From positions 1-64,000 of the forward strand of contig JADFIR010000004.1 of assembly GCA_022566535.1 (NCBI GenBank): a stretch of 64,000 nt of DNA, written 5' to 3'. The notes beneath the pieces are model-generated. The model searched no databases, was not told the origin of the DNA, and worked only from the letters and a program-made list of their open reading frames with translations. A program made the position numbers and the translations under genes. This DNA is from Planctomycetota bacterium (GTDB taxonomy: Bacteria > Planctomycetota > Phycisphaerae > Phycisphaerales > SM1A02). Shown piece by piece: positions 33,936-42,071 of this stretch. Numbering within the stretch: the first letter of the stretch is position 1; each line of letters begins with the position of its first letter.

Positions 33936-34788
33936 GTGAACACGCTCAAGCCCCACAAACAGGCCCAGATCGTCTCCCTGCTGGTCGAGGGAGCTAGCAT
34001 CCGCTCCATTCGAGCGGGTGACGGGCCACCACACGCGGACCATCATCCGGCTGCTGCTTCGCGTCGGCGACCATTGTGATCGGCTGATTGAGGAGCACAT
34101 CCGCGGCGTCCGATGCCGGTCCGTCCAGGTCGATGAGACCTGGACCTACGTGGCCAAGAAGCAAAGGCGCGTGACCGACCGCGACCCCTGGGAGTATGGG
34201 GACGCTTATGTGTTCATTGCGCTAGACCCGCACACCAAGCTGGTCCCCTGCTATCTGGTGGGCAAACGTGATCTCTGGCACGCCCATGAGTTCATGCGGA
34301 TGCTGAGCCAGCGGATCGCCGGCCGGACGCAGATATCCGTGGACGGATACGGTCCGTACCCCGCTGCGATCCGCGGAGCGTTCAACGGTCGGGTCGATGC
34401 CGCGAAAGTGGTCAAGACCTTTGGAGGCGCGAATACCGATGCAGACCATCGGTATTCGCCACCATCAATCATCGACATGAAAAAGGTGTGGATCGCGGGA
34501 CGGCCTCGGAATCACTTGATCTCGACCAGCCATGTCGAGCGGAACAACCTGACGCTACGGATGCAGTCGCGTCGGTTTACCCGCCTGACCAACGCATTCA
34601 GCAAGACGCTGGATGGTCTCCAAGCGGCGGTTGCCCTGCATTACGCCTGGTACAACTTTGTGCGGATTCACCGATCGCTGCGGACGACGCCGGCGGTATC
34701 TGCTAAAATCGCTAGCGCGCCGTGGCGAATTGAAGACCTGATTCCAGGTCCGGGGGGCGGACGAAAGGCGCCCCTGTCTATTGGATAG
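33936..34788 (+). pseudogene. IS1-like transposase, frameshifted near codon 25
   Basis: The first frame starts at GTG 33936 with NTLKPHKQAQIVSLLVEGASIRSI, an IS1-type helix-turn-helix. Near 34010 the frame changes: dropping one C restores SIERVTGHHTRTIIRLLLRVG, which continues in the second frame to 34788 with SVQVDETWTYVAKKQRR, then DAYVFIALDPHTKLVPCYLVG, SVDGYGPY, TSHVERNNLTLRMQSRRFTR and HYAWYNFVRIHRSLR (the DDE residues). IS1 elements can use programmed frameshifting, but no A-rich slippery site is present, so mutation is more likely. The last codons are read from the tRNA-like gene at 34770. Confidence 0.8.
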
Positions 34789-34838
34789 AACCTGGGATTC
34801 TCATTCTGGGGGCGAGGGTTCGAGTCCCTCCAGGGGCG
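34770..34838 (+). tRNA. tRNA-like gene, anticodon loop suggests CTC (Glu)
   Basis: Acceptor arms GCCCCTG and CAGGGGC pair perfectly and extend by three more pairs outward (GGC/GCC), followed on the 3' side by TTTAC. A textbook T arm (GAGGG, loop TTCGAGT, CCCTC) is adjacent. The anticodon region CCTGGGA-TTCTCAT-TCTGGGG would expose CTC but has a G-G mismatch in the stem. The D arm (TCT-ATTGGAT-AGA) is short and the linkers are missing, so total length is about 69. Either a degenerate tRNA-Glu, or a tRNA whose 5' part was disturbed by the overlapping IS1-like element. Confidence 0.45.
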
Positions 34839-34840
34839 CC

Positions 34841-35063
34841 TTTACATCTCTCGTCACATCAACGATCAAGCTTTTGATGATAGCAGCCAGAAAATGATAT
34901 TACCCGTCTCTGGAGCAGAACCCGGCAAGATCGCCGCAGATCGGCGAAGTAAAGTAGCGCACTACCTATGTTCCCAAGCACTTCTGCGAAGTCTTGGCAT
35001 ACAAGGTGTCTTCTACCGCCATAATGCAGCTATCACGCACAATCGTGATATCTAGGCGAGCTA
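34841..35063. other. Intergenic interval downstream of the tRNA-like gene
   Basis: About 220 bases, AT-richer than average, without a gene. There is no DnaA-box cluster, although parB and dciA in the neighbourhood prompted a look. Confidence 0.4.
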
Positions 35064-35876
35064 TTATGTTTCCGAGTTGGGGCGGTCGGATGTTGGCAGC
35101 GTAATTGTGAAAACTGCCCCCTCACCCGGATTCGAGCGCGCCTCGATGCTGCCGCCGGCGTTTTCGACGAGGCGCTTGCACACGGCCAAGCCAAGGCCTG
35201 ATCCGCTTGCTGCCTCTGCCGCTTGGGAATGGTCCGGCTGGGCACAACTTGTGACGAACGGCTCGAAGAGGGTTGCCAGGAGATGACGTGGGATGCCTGG
35301 GCCGGTATCAGCAAGGGTTATCCGGGTGGCGCCATCAACGTGCTCGGCAACGGAAATCCGAAGCGAGCCTCGCTTGGGGCGCATGGCTGACACCGCGTTG
35401 AGGATCAGGTTCAACAGCACTTGCTGCAACGCAAGAGGTGGGATGCGGACGTCAGCGTCACGGTCAACCGAGATGTCCAGCTGCGTCCCATCTTTGCTCG
35501 GGTCCCTTGCCAGACAGGCGAGCGCAGCGTCAATTGCCTCGCTGACGTTGGCGTGCTCGAGGTCATCATCGGTTCGAGTGAAACCGAGGACGGCCTGGGC
35601 GATCCGTGCCGCGGATTCGGCGCCAGCAATGGCTCGGTCCAGGGCCTTGACTTGGAGGGCGGCATCGTGCGGGTCCGCCTTGGCCAGCTGGGCGTAGGCG
35701 AGAACGGGGGTCATGATGTTGTTTATCTCGTGGGCAACCCCTGCCGCAAGTGTGCCCACCGTAGCCAACCGGTGCGCATGCTGAAGCTGCTGCTGGAGCG
35801 AAGCGAGGTCGCGCTCGGCCTGAGCAATTCGACCGACGAGATCCTGCTCGACTGATAGTGCTGCGAGCTCGGTCAT
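35064..35876 (-). CDS. Soluble sensor histidine kinase
   Basis: A 270-residue kinase. An N-terminal coiled coil (VEQDLVGRIAQAERDLASLQ) leads to the H box LATVGTLAAGVAHEINNIMTPV with the phospho-accepting His, the N box LQQVLLNLILNAVSAM, G1 LADTGPGIP, F box LFEPFVTS and G2 GSGLGLAVCKRLVENAGG. It is complete for autophosphorylation but has no TM helix and no PAS or other sensor domain, and no response regulator gene is nearby. It is divergent from parB, with the two parS-like sites between them. The start follows similarity; the open frame upstream crosses the parS sites. Confidence 0.9.
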   Translation of the reverse strand: MTELAALSVEQDLVGRIAQAERDLASLQQQLQHAHRLATVGTLAAGVAHEINNIMTPVLAYAQLAKADPHDAALQVKALDRAIAGAESAARIAQAVLGFTRTDDDLEHANVSEAIDAALACLARDPSKDGTQLDISVDRDADVRIPPLALQQVLLNLILNAVSAMRPKRGSLRISVAEHVDGATRITLADTGPGIPRHLLATLFEPFVTSCAQPDHSQAAEAASGSGLGLAVCKRLVENAGGSIEARSNPGEGAVFTITLPTSDRPNSET

Positions 35877-36040
35877 CGGCGGGGCCCTCCCCAGCCCCCC
35901 ATGGCGGCGAGACGACGGGGTATCGGCCAGGAAGGCTTGCGACTCAAGGCGAACGCTGGGAGGACATCCCGCCCCAGGTCCGGTAGCAGCGGCTCGGATC
36001 CGCACCGATAAATCCGGCGATGGCGCCCCGGGGTGTTTGA

Positions 36041-36056
36041 CGTTCCACGTGGAACA
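36041..36056. promoter_or_regulatory. parS-like site 1
   Basis: CGTTCCACGTGGAACA contains the perfect 14-bp palindrome GTTCCACGTGGAAC, the known parS variant of the consensus TGTTTCACGTGAAACA. It is about 180 bases upstream of the parB start. ParB is expected to load here and spread. Confidence 0.85.
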
Positions 36057-36153
36057 TGGCATAACACCTGCTGAGCCGACGATGCCCTCATCCACCGTGC
36101 TCGCGGGAAGTGCCCAGCGACCACACCGAAGCGGTGCTCTTCGATGGCACGGT

Positions 36154-36169
36154 GGTTCCACGTGGAACA
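36154..36169. promoter_or_regulatory. parS-like site 2
   Basis: GGTTCCACGTGGAACA, again with the perfect core GTTCCACGTGGAAC, 113 bases from the first copy and about 70 bases before parB. Two sites at this distance in front of parB make a chance match very unlikely and suggest that ParB binding may also autoregulate the gene. Confidence 0.85.
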
Positions 36170-36237
36170 TCACATCCCCCGCAAGGTAATGACCCCACAG
36201 CCCCAGCCGCCAGTGGCACATCTAAGGAGAGCCAACG

Positions 36238-37215
36238 ATGCAAACACGCAAGGACGCGTCCCAGCCGGTGACGGCCCGTCGACGTCTCGGTCGAGGTCTT
36301 CAAAGCCTCATCTCATCCCCCGTTCAAATCGACCAGCTCACCGAACCAAGCCCCCCGTTGGCGGCGCACCGGGCGTCCGGCTCATCGGATCGCCCAGCAC
36401 CTGGTATCGCGGCCCCCGACCCAATCCGCATGATCGCCACGGACCAGATCCGCCCAAATCCAGGCCAGCCTCGGCAGCAGTTCGACGAAGAGGCGCTGCG
36501 GTCGCTGGCCGAATCCATCAAATCGGCGGGGCTCATCCAGCCTATCGTCGTCAGGCAGGCGCCGGCAGGGGGGTTCCAGCTCATTGTTGGCGAGCGCCGC
36601 TGGCGCGCCGCCCAACGCATCGGCCTCTCACAGCTGCCTGCCATCGTACGCCGCATCGATGATCAAACCGCCGCGGAGCTCGCGCTCATCGAGAACCTCC
36701 AACGTGAAGACCTCAACCCGATCGAGCGGGCGGAAGCATTTTGGCAACTCACGCATGAGCACGGCATGACTCATCAGGAACTTGCTGATCGTGTCGGCCT
36801 GAACCGCTCAAGCGTGACCAACCTGCTTCGACTGCTCGAGCTTGACGAGTTCACCAGGGACGCGGTGCGCACCGCCCGGCTGGGCCCAGGGCACGCCAAG
36901 GCGTTATTAGCGATCACTAACATCGAAACCCGCAAGCGGCTTGCCGATCTCGCGATCCGCAGGCACTTCACGGTGCGAGCCCTGGAACGTCGCATCGCTG
37001 CGCTCACTGCGGAGTCGGCCCCACGACCGGGGCGCGCCGATCACCGTCACCATCCGCACCGCCAAGCGATACAGCGGCGACTCAGCGAGCACCTGGGCAC
37101 CAAAGTGGTCATCCAGCAGGGCCAGACGAAGGAATCCGGGCGCATCCTGATCGAGTTCTACACATTCGACCAGTTTGATGGGTTGATGCAGCAGCTGGGC
37201 GTCAGGGTGACGTAG
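36238..37215 (+). CDS. parB: Chromosome-partitioning protein ParB
   Basis: A 325-residue CTP-dependent DNA clamp. After a variable N-terminus starting RRLGRGLQSLI (ParA-contact region), IATDQIRPNPGQPRQQFDEE begins the ParB/Srx domain, with GLIQPIVVR and the CTP-binding GERRWRAAQ. ALIENLQREDLNPIERAEAF and the helix-turn-helix MTHQELADRVGLNRSSVTNLLRLLEL give the parS-binding part. The C-terminal dimerisation domain ends GRILIEFYTFDQFDGLMQQL. Two parS sites lie directly upstream. Its ParA partner is probably the gene at 16943, about 18 kb away. Confidence 0.95.
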   Translation: MQTRKDASQPVTARRRLGRGLQSLISSPVQIDQLTEPSPPLAAHRASGSSDRPAPGIAAPDPIRMIATDQIRPNPGQPRQQFDEEALRSLAESIKSAGLIQPIVVRQAPAGGFQLIVGERRWRAAQRIGLSQLPAIVRRIDDQTAAELALIENLQREDLNPIERAEAFWQLTHEHGMTHQELADRVGLNRSSVTNLLRLLELDEFTRDAVRTARLGPGHAKALLAITNIETRKRLADLAIRRHFTVRALERRIAALTAESAPRPGRADHRHHPHRQAIQRRLSEHLGTKVVIQQGQTKESGRILIEFYTFDQFDGLMQQLGVRVT

Positions 37216-37689
37216 CAGGCCATTTCGTCCAGCGCCACATTGACTCGGAAGAACAGGCGAAGCGGGGCCGGAACACGATGATCCGCCTCGGCGTGCTAAA
37301 GCGGGTGCCTCGCCACAAGACGCTGTCATCTCCTGACGCGGCGGAGGCGGTCGCGAGAGCCCATGATCGCCCCGGGATTTCACGACCATTGACAGCGAGA
37401 CGCTCCGGGCAAGCTACAGCACGGTCATGAGGGTCTGATGGGGGGTGATGGCGCTGAAGAAGTAGGGGGCTGGGGCGGCCCATCGGCCCGTGTGAGCTGC
37501 GGCCGGCGAGGCGGCGTCGCTGCGCGCCATGCGCGCGTGGGAATCATGTCACATTTTGCGCCATCTCGCGCAAGGTGCAGCAAAGTCACACACACGGCCC
37601 GCCGATCAATGAGGTTGAGTGTTGCGGCCTTCACATGGCGCAGAGGTCGGTGGAGGGTTCGATCGCCGATCGCACCTGGCGGGCGTCTG
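37216..37689. other. Interval after parB without a supported gene
   Basis: About 470 bases. Several short frames exist on both strands but none has a recognisable protein pattern. One minus-strand frame (RRIIVFRPRFACSSE near 37230-37300) has some order but no plausible start. The open frame of the small gene at 37690 reaches back into this region from 37438. Confidence 0.35.
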
Positions 37690-37929
37690 ATGGATCGCGG
37701 TTTGCAGCAAAGAGTGGACGCTTGGATGAATGAGACAGGCCATCCCGTGCCGATGATGGGTACTCCCACTGATGCGGAGTCTCAGCGGGCAATGGAAGAT
37801 TCGCGTCGGCTGTTCCACCGAACGCTTGCGTGTTGGGTATGTGACGTGTTGGCTCTTAAACGAGCGGGTCTTGACCGTCCGAGGTGGCGGCCGGGGATCG
37901 CCGAATCCGAGTGGACGCTGGCGGCATAG
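37690..37929 (+). CDS. Small hypothetical protein upstream of fliD
   Basis: A 79-residue protein (MDRGLQQRVDAWMNETGHPV, then MEDSRRLFHRTLACWVCDVLALKRAGLDRPRW). A helical, amphipathic protein with a conserved-looking RPRWRPGIAESEW end. It stops 24 bases before fliD and may be co-transcribed with it. No family recognised; a flagellar chaperone or regulator is possible but unsupported. Confidence 0.45.
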   Translation: MDRGLQQRVDAWMNETGHPVPMMGTPTDAESQRAMEDSRRLFHRTLACWVCDVLALKRAGLDRPRWRPGIAESEWTLAA

Positions 37930-37953
37930 CGATCAGCATGGTGGAGCGTATCG

Positions 37954-40900
37954 ATGGGAACAATCACCACCGGCATCGGGCTGATCAGCGGCATTGACAC
38001 CGCGACCCTGATCGACAATCTGATCGCGCTCGAAGCGCGCGGCAAGCTCGGGCTTCAGGCGCGGCTGGTGTCGTTGCAAGCCCAAAAGACCGCGCTGTTG
38101 GACATCAACTCTCGCCTGCTCAATTTCAAGAATATAGCCCGGTCCTTCCGGCTGGACTCGATCTTCAAGTCCGCGCTGGCCAGCAGCAGCAACAGCGACA
38201 TCCTCACCGCGATCGCCTCGGCGAAGTCGATTCCAGGCACGTTCACGTTCATCGTCAAGCAACTGGTGTCGACCAGCCAGAAGCTCTCGGCTGGCTTTGC
38301 TGACACGGACACCACGCCGATGGGTCTGACCTCGCTGAGCTTTGAGTTCGGCAAAGGAACGCTGTCAACCGACACCGATCTTGCGAACCTCAACGGCGGC
38401 GCCGGCGTCGCGCGAGGCAAGATCACCATCATCGACAGCATCGGCACGACCACCGTCGATCTGACCGATGTGACGTCGCTCAACGAAGTTCTCGACCGCA
38501 TCAACAGCTCCGGCGCGAACGTCACAGCCACCGTGGACGGTGATCATGTCGTGGTGACGGAGAACAGCGCGGGCTCGCTGGTCATCAACAACGCCATCGG
38601 CTACACCACCGCGAGCGATCTGGGCATCGCCAAAACCGGCAGCAGCGGCATCATCACCGGCGACGACATCAACACCATCAGCGGCTTGACCGCGCTGCGG
38701 TCGCTCAACGACGGCAACGGCGTGGTCATACGCAACAACGTGGCCGACCTTCGCATCAAGGCCAGCGACAACACCTCGGTCTTCAACATCGACCTCGGGC
38801 GGATCAACACTCCGATCGACAACGACACTCTCCTGGCTGACCTCAACAACGGCGCCGGCGTCACGATCAGCGACGACGATACGAACCCCGAGTTCAAGTT
38901 CATCGCTCGCGACGGGACTGAATACGAGGTCGATCTGACCGGAATCACCACCGTCGGCGGTCTCATCAGCCGGGTGAATCTCGAAACCGGCGGCCACATT
39001 CAGATTTCGATCCATGCTGATGGCGACAAGTTCACGGTGACGGACACGGTTGGCGGGGCCGGCAACCTCAAGGTGCTCGGCGCCGGGACCAACAACACCC
39101 AGACGGCTGAGGACCTCGGCATTCTCAACGAGACCGGCGCGGCCGCAGACTCGTTCGACGGGCAGTTGATTCCGAACTCGGTCCAGGATGCGCGGGCCGT
39201 CACCCTTCAAGATGTCATCGACCGCATCAACAACGCTAAGGACGAATCCGATCTAGCCAACGGCGGGCGGATTGTCGCCTCCATCGCGGCGGATGGCGTG
39301 AGCCTACTCATCACCGACACGACCACTTCCACAGTCAACCTCATCATCGAGGGGTTTTCAACGGACCTCAGTCAGCCGAACGCGGCGCGGGACTTGGGAA
39401 TCCTCACCCCTGCCCCCGGCGTTGGGCCGGACACCGTGGACGGCAACCGGCTCATCGCCGGACTCAACTCGGTGCTGGTGAGCAGTCTCAACGGGGGCGC
39501 GGGCCTTGGCGGTGAGAACACGCTCACCATCAACGACCAACTCGGCGGCAACGACTCGTTCACGATCGATGAATTGGGGTCGCTGAGCGACATCATCAGT
39601 CAGATCAACAGCTCCATCAACATTCAGGTGACGGCGAGCCTCAATGCCAGCGGCACCGGGCTGCTGATCACTGACACCTCCAGCGGAGGCGGCAATCTTA
39701 CGATCGCCGGCAACGCCGCGGACGATCTGGGGATTCAAGCCGATGTAGCCGCGAACACCGTCGAGGGAACAAATCTTCAGTTGCAGTACGTTTCCGAAGC
39801 GACCCTGCTGAGCGATCTGAACTACGGCCGGGGTGTAGGCACCGGCGTGTTTCGGATCACCGACGGGTACGGCAACACGGCCGATGTCAACATCGGCTCC
39901 GATTCGCTGACGCTCTTCGACATCATCCAGGAGATCAACTCACGTGGGTTGGCGATCAAAGCTCGGATCAACGACAACGGCGACGGCCTGCTGCTCGAGC
40001 ACGATCCCGACAATGCTTCACCCGTGGAGACCGGCGAGCCGTTCGTGGCCATCAAGGTTGAATCGCTCAGCGGCACGACCGCGGCGGACCTCAATATCCT
40101 CGGCGAAGCGGACGCGGTGGGTGAAGATATCGACGGGTCCTACGAGCGGGTGGTAACACTGGCCATCTCTGATTCCTTGAGCGACGTGGTGGGGAAGATC
40201 AACGATGCAGGCATCCCCGTCAGCGCCTCGATTATCAACACCGGCTCAGGCGCGACGCCGTTCCGCGTCAACTTCAGCTCGAATATCACCGGTCGCCTCG
40301 GCGAGTTGATCATCGACAGTGGGGGCGTCGATTTGGGGCTGACCACGCTTTCGGAAGGGCGTGACGCCAAGGTCTTCTTCGGCTCCGACGACCCGTCCCA
40401 GGGCTTTCTGATCACCAGCTCATCGAACAGTATCAGCGACGTGGTGCCAGGGGTGACCATCGACCTCGTCTCGGCCAGCGATGATCCCGTGACGGTGACC
40501 GTCACCCGGGATACTCAGAAGATCGAAGACGCGGTATTCCAGTTCGTGACCACGTTCAACGATGCGATCGGGCGGATCAACGACTACGACTCTTTCGATG
40601 TCGATACCGAGGAGCGCGGCCCGTTGCTGGGCAACTCGACCACCGCCCGCCTGCGCAGCGCGCTGTACCGTGTCGCGCAGGGGCCGGCAAAGGGCGTGGA
40701 AACGCAGTATCAGCGTCTCAGCCAAGTGGGGATCCGCGTTGGGGCCGAGGGTGTGCTGACCTTCGACAAAGACAAGTTCCGCGAGGCGTACGAGAACGAC
40801 CCCCAGGCGGTCGAGAACCTCTTCGCCGCCTTCAAGGGGTCAACGACGACCACGAAAGACATCGCGCCCGGCGTGACGGTCAACGTCAGCGAGCAGACGT

Positions 40901-41187
40901 TCACGGTTCTGGGCTTCGGTGATCTGTTCGATCAACTGCTCGACGGGCTGACCAACTCCATTGACGGCACAATGACGCTCGCCGATCAGGTTTTCCAAGA
41001 CCAGATCGATCTCACGAAATCGCGCCTCGAGGCGTTCGATTTGCGCCTGGACGCGCGACGGGCGCGGCTTGAGCGGCAGTTTGTGGCCATGGAGACGGCC
41101 CTGGCCCAGCTTCAGGGCATGAACAACGCCCTGCTGTCGCTGTCGGGCAATCTGGCCCTCGCCCAAAGCCTCGCCATCCGCCGCTGA
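37954..41187 (+). CDS. fliD: Flagellar hook-associated protein 2 (filament cap FliD), enlarged
   Basis: A 1077-residue filament-cap protein; typical FliD is 450-700. The N-terminal D0 region starts TITTGIGLISGIDTATLIDNLIALE with a leucine-rich coiled coil, and the C-terminal D0/D1 (TFNDAIGRINDYDSFD, RLSQVGIRVGAEGVLTFDKDKF, QFVAMETALAQLQGMNNALLSLSGNLA) is complete. Between them at least five related modules start near residues 146, 251, 297, 512 and 622 with LNxGxGV, and several end AxDLGI; these are hook-IN-type repeats that would be surface exposed. It is followed by fliS. Confidence 0.94.
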   Translation: MGTITTGIGLISGIDTATLIDNLIALEARGKLGLQARLVSLQAQKTALLDINSRLLNFKNIARSFRLDSIFKSALASSSNSDILTAIASAKSIPGTFTFIVKQLVSTSQKLSAGFADTDTTPMGLTSLSFEFGKGTLSTDTDLANLNGGAGVARGKITIIDSIGTTTVDLTDVTSLNEVLDRINSSGANVTATVDGDHVVVTENSAGSLVINNAIGYTTASDLGIAKTGSSGIITGDDINTISGLTALRSLNDGNGVVIRNNVADLRIKASDNTSVFNIDLGRINTPIDNDTLLADLNNGAGVTISDDDTNPEFKFIARDGTEYEVDLTGITTVGGLISRVNLETGGHIQISIHADGDKFTVTDTVGGAGNLKVLGAGTNNTQTAEDLGILNETGAAADSFDGQLIPNSVQDARAVTLQDVIDRINNAKDESDLANGGRIVASIAADGVSLLITDTTTSTVNLIIEGFSTDLSQPNAARDLGILTPAPGVGPDTVDGNRLIAGLNSVLVSSLNGGAGLGGENTLTINDQLGGNDSFTIDELGSLSDIISQINSSINIQVTASLNASGTGLLITDTSSGGGNLTIAGNAADDLGIQADVAANTVEGTNLQLQYVSEATLLSDLNYGRGVGTGVFRITDGYGNTADVNIGSDSLTLFDIIQEINSRGLAIKARINDNGDGLLLEHDPDNASPVETGEPFVAIKVESLSGTTAADLNILGEADAVGEDIDGSYERVVTLAISDSLSDVVGKINDAGIPVSASIINTGSGATPFRVNFSSNITGRLGELIIDSGGVDLGLTTLSEGRDAKVFFGSDDPSQGFLITSSSNSISDVVPGVTIDLVSASDDPVTVTVTRDTQKIEDAVFQFVTTFNDAIGRINDYDSFDVDTEERGPLLGNSTTARLRSALYRVAQGPAKGVETQYQRLSQVGIRVGAEGVLTFDKDKFREAYENDPQAVENLFAAFKGSTTTTKDIAPGVTVNVSEQTFTVLGFGDLFDQLLDGLTNSIDGTMTLADQVFQDQIDLTKSRLEAFDLRLDARRARLERQFVAMETALAQLQGMNNALLSLSGNLALAQSLAIRR

Positions 41188-41255
41188 TAGTTGTCTCCAC
41201 GAAATCGCCGGGCAGACGCATCTGATGCAGCAACCGAGCCGATACATCATGGACA

Positions 41256-41741
41256 ATGAGCTCATCGCAGCCTAACCCATACCTGCACACAAAGGTGATG
41301 ACCGCCAGCACAGCTGAGCTTCGGCTGCTGCTGTTCGACGGCGCGCTGAAGTATGCCGAGCAGGGCAAGGCCGCATTGGAGGCCGTCGACCATGAGGCGG
41401 CTTACGAGGGCATCAGCCGTTGCCAGGACATCCTGATTGAGCTGATCAACAGCCTTCAGCCTCAGCATTCCCCGGAGCTTTGCCAGCAGCTTTCGTCCTT
41501 GTACACGTTCATGTATACGCGGTTGATTGCGGCCGTCGGTGAGCGCAGCCCGGCCATTGTCGAGGAGGTGCTCAGACTACTGCGGTACGAGCGAGAGACG
41601 TGGTCGATGCTGCTGGAACGGCTGGCTGAGGAGAACGTCGCGGCCGGGGGTCTTGTGGACACCCCCCAAGCCCAGCCGCCCCAGCCCGCCCATGCCCGCG
41701 GATCGTCTCTGATCGGCGGCTCGGTCAGTGTGAAGGGCTGA
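41256..41741 (+). CDS. fliS: Flagellin export chaperone FliS
   Basis: A 161-residue chaperone that binds the C-terminus of flagellin. NPYLHTKVMTASTAELRLLLFDGALKYAEQ is the classic FliS opening, followed by YEGISRCQDILIELINSL and LCQQLSSLYTFMYTRLI. A Pro/Ala tail of about 35 residues is extra. It lies 68 bases after fliD, as in most flagellar operons. Flagellin itself is not in the window. Confidence 0.95.
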   Translation: MSSSQPNPYLHTKVMTASTAELRLLLFDGALKYAEQGKAALEAVDHEAAYEGISRCQDILIELINSLQPQHSPELCQQLSSLYTFMYTRLIAAVGERSPAIVEEVLRLLRYERETWSMLLERLAEENVAAGGLVDTPQAQPPQPAHARGSSLIGGSVSVKG

Positions 41742-42071
41742 TCTCGGCGTCAACGGATGGGTGCACGGTCCCGTCGGGATCACGCGAGCAACACCGGAGC
41801 CGGCGGCGGCGAACCGCTTCAGACTGCCAAGCCGTCAGACACGCTCACAGATTGTCTGATAACAAGGGCCGGCTCAGATATCCCGGTTGAATCCGAACCC
41901 TGGTGAGCTATTGTTACGTTAGCATTGTTTCGCCCACCAAGCCAGGGTGGACCGGCGATGCTGAGAGGGGGAGGATCTCTGAGCCTGCAGGTGAGGTGGG
42001 ATGTCTAGTCGCCCGAACCTGACGCGGCAATCGGGCCGTTCGAGGAAGCAACCAGCGGAAGGAAATGGAAA
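41742..42071. other. Probable promoter and leader region of the polysaccharide cluster
   Basis: About 330 bases with no gene. A locally AT-rich stretch GCTATTGTTACGTTAGCATTG near 41910 could hold a promoter. Nothing matched a riboswitch core that I know. A purine-rich GCGGAAGGAAATGGAAA precedes the epimerase ATG at 42072. Confidence 0.4.

Noticed and set aside
33936-34020. Programmed ribosomal frameshift in the IS1-like transposase
   Set aside because: IS1 frameshifting occurs on an A-rich slippery heptamer; no such site is present at the point of frame change, so mutation is the simpler explanation.
34841-36240. Replication origin near parB
   Set aside because: parS sites and dciA are near, but no DnaA-box cluster, dnaA or dnaN gene was found.
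38100-40000. Possible tandem DNA repeats or CRISPR-like array in fliD
   Set aside because: The similarity is at protein level (LNxGxGV modules); DNA copies diverge and spacing is irregular.
41742-42071. Riboswitch (cyclic-di-GMP type) upstream of the epimerase gene
   Set aside because: GGTGAGGTGGGA-like words are present but the conserved core and pairing elements are not.
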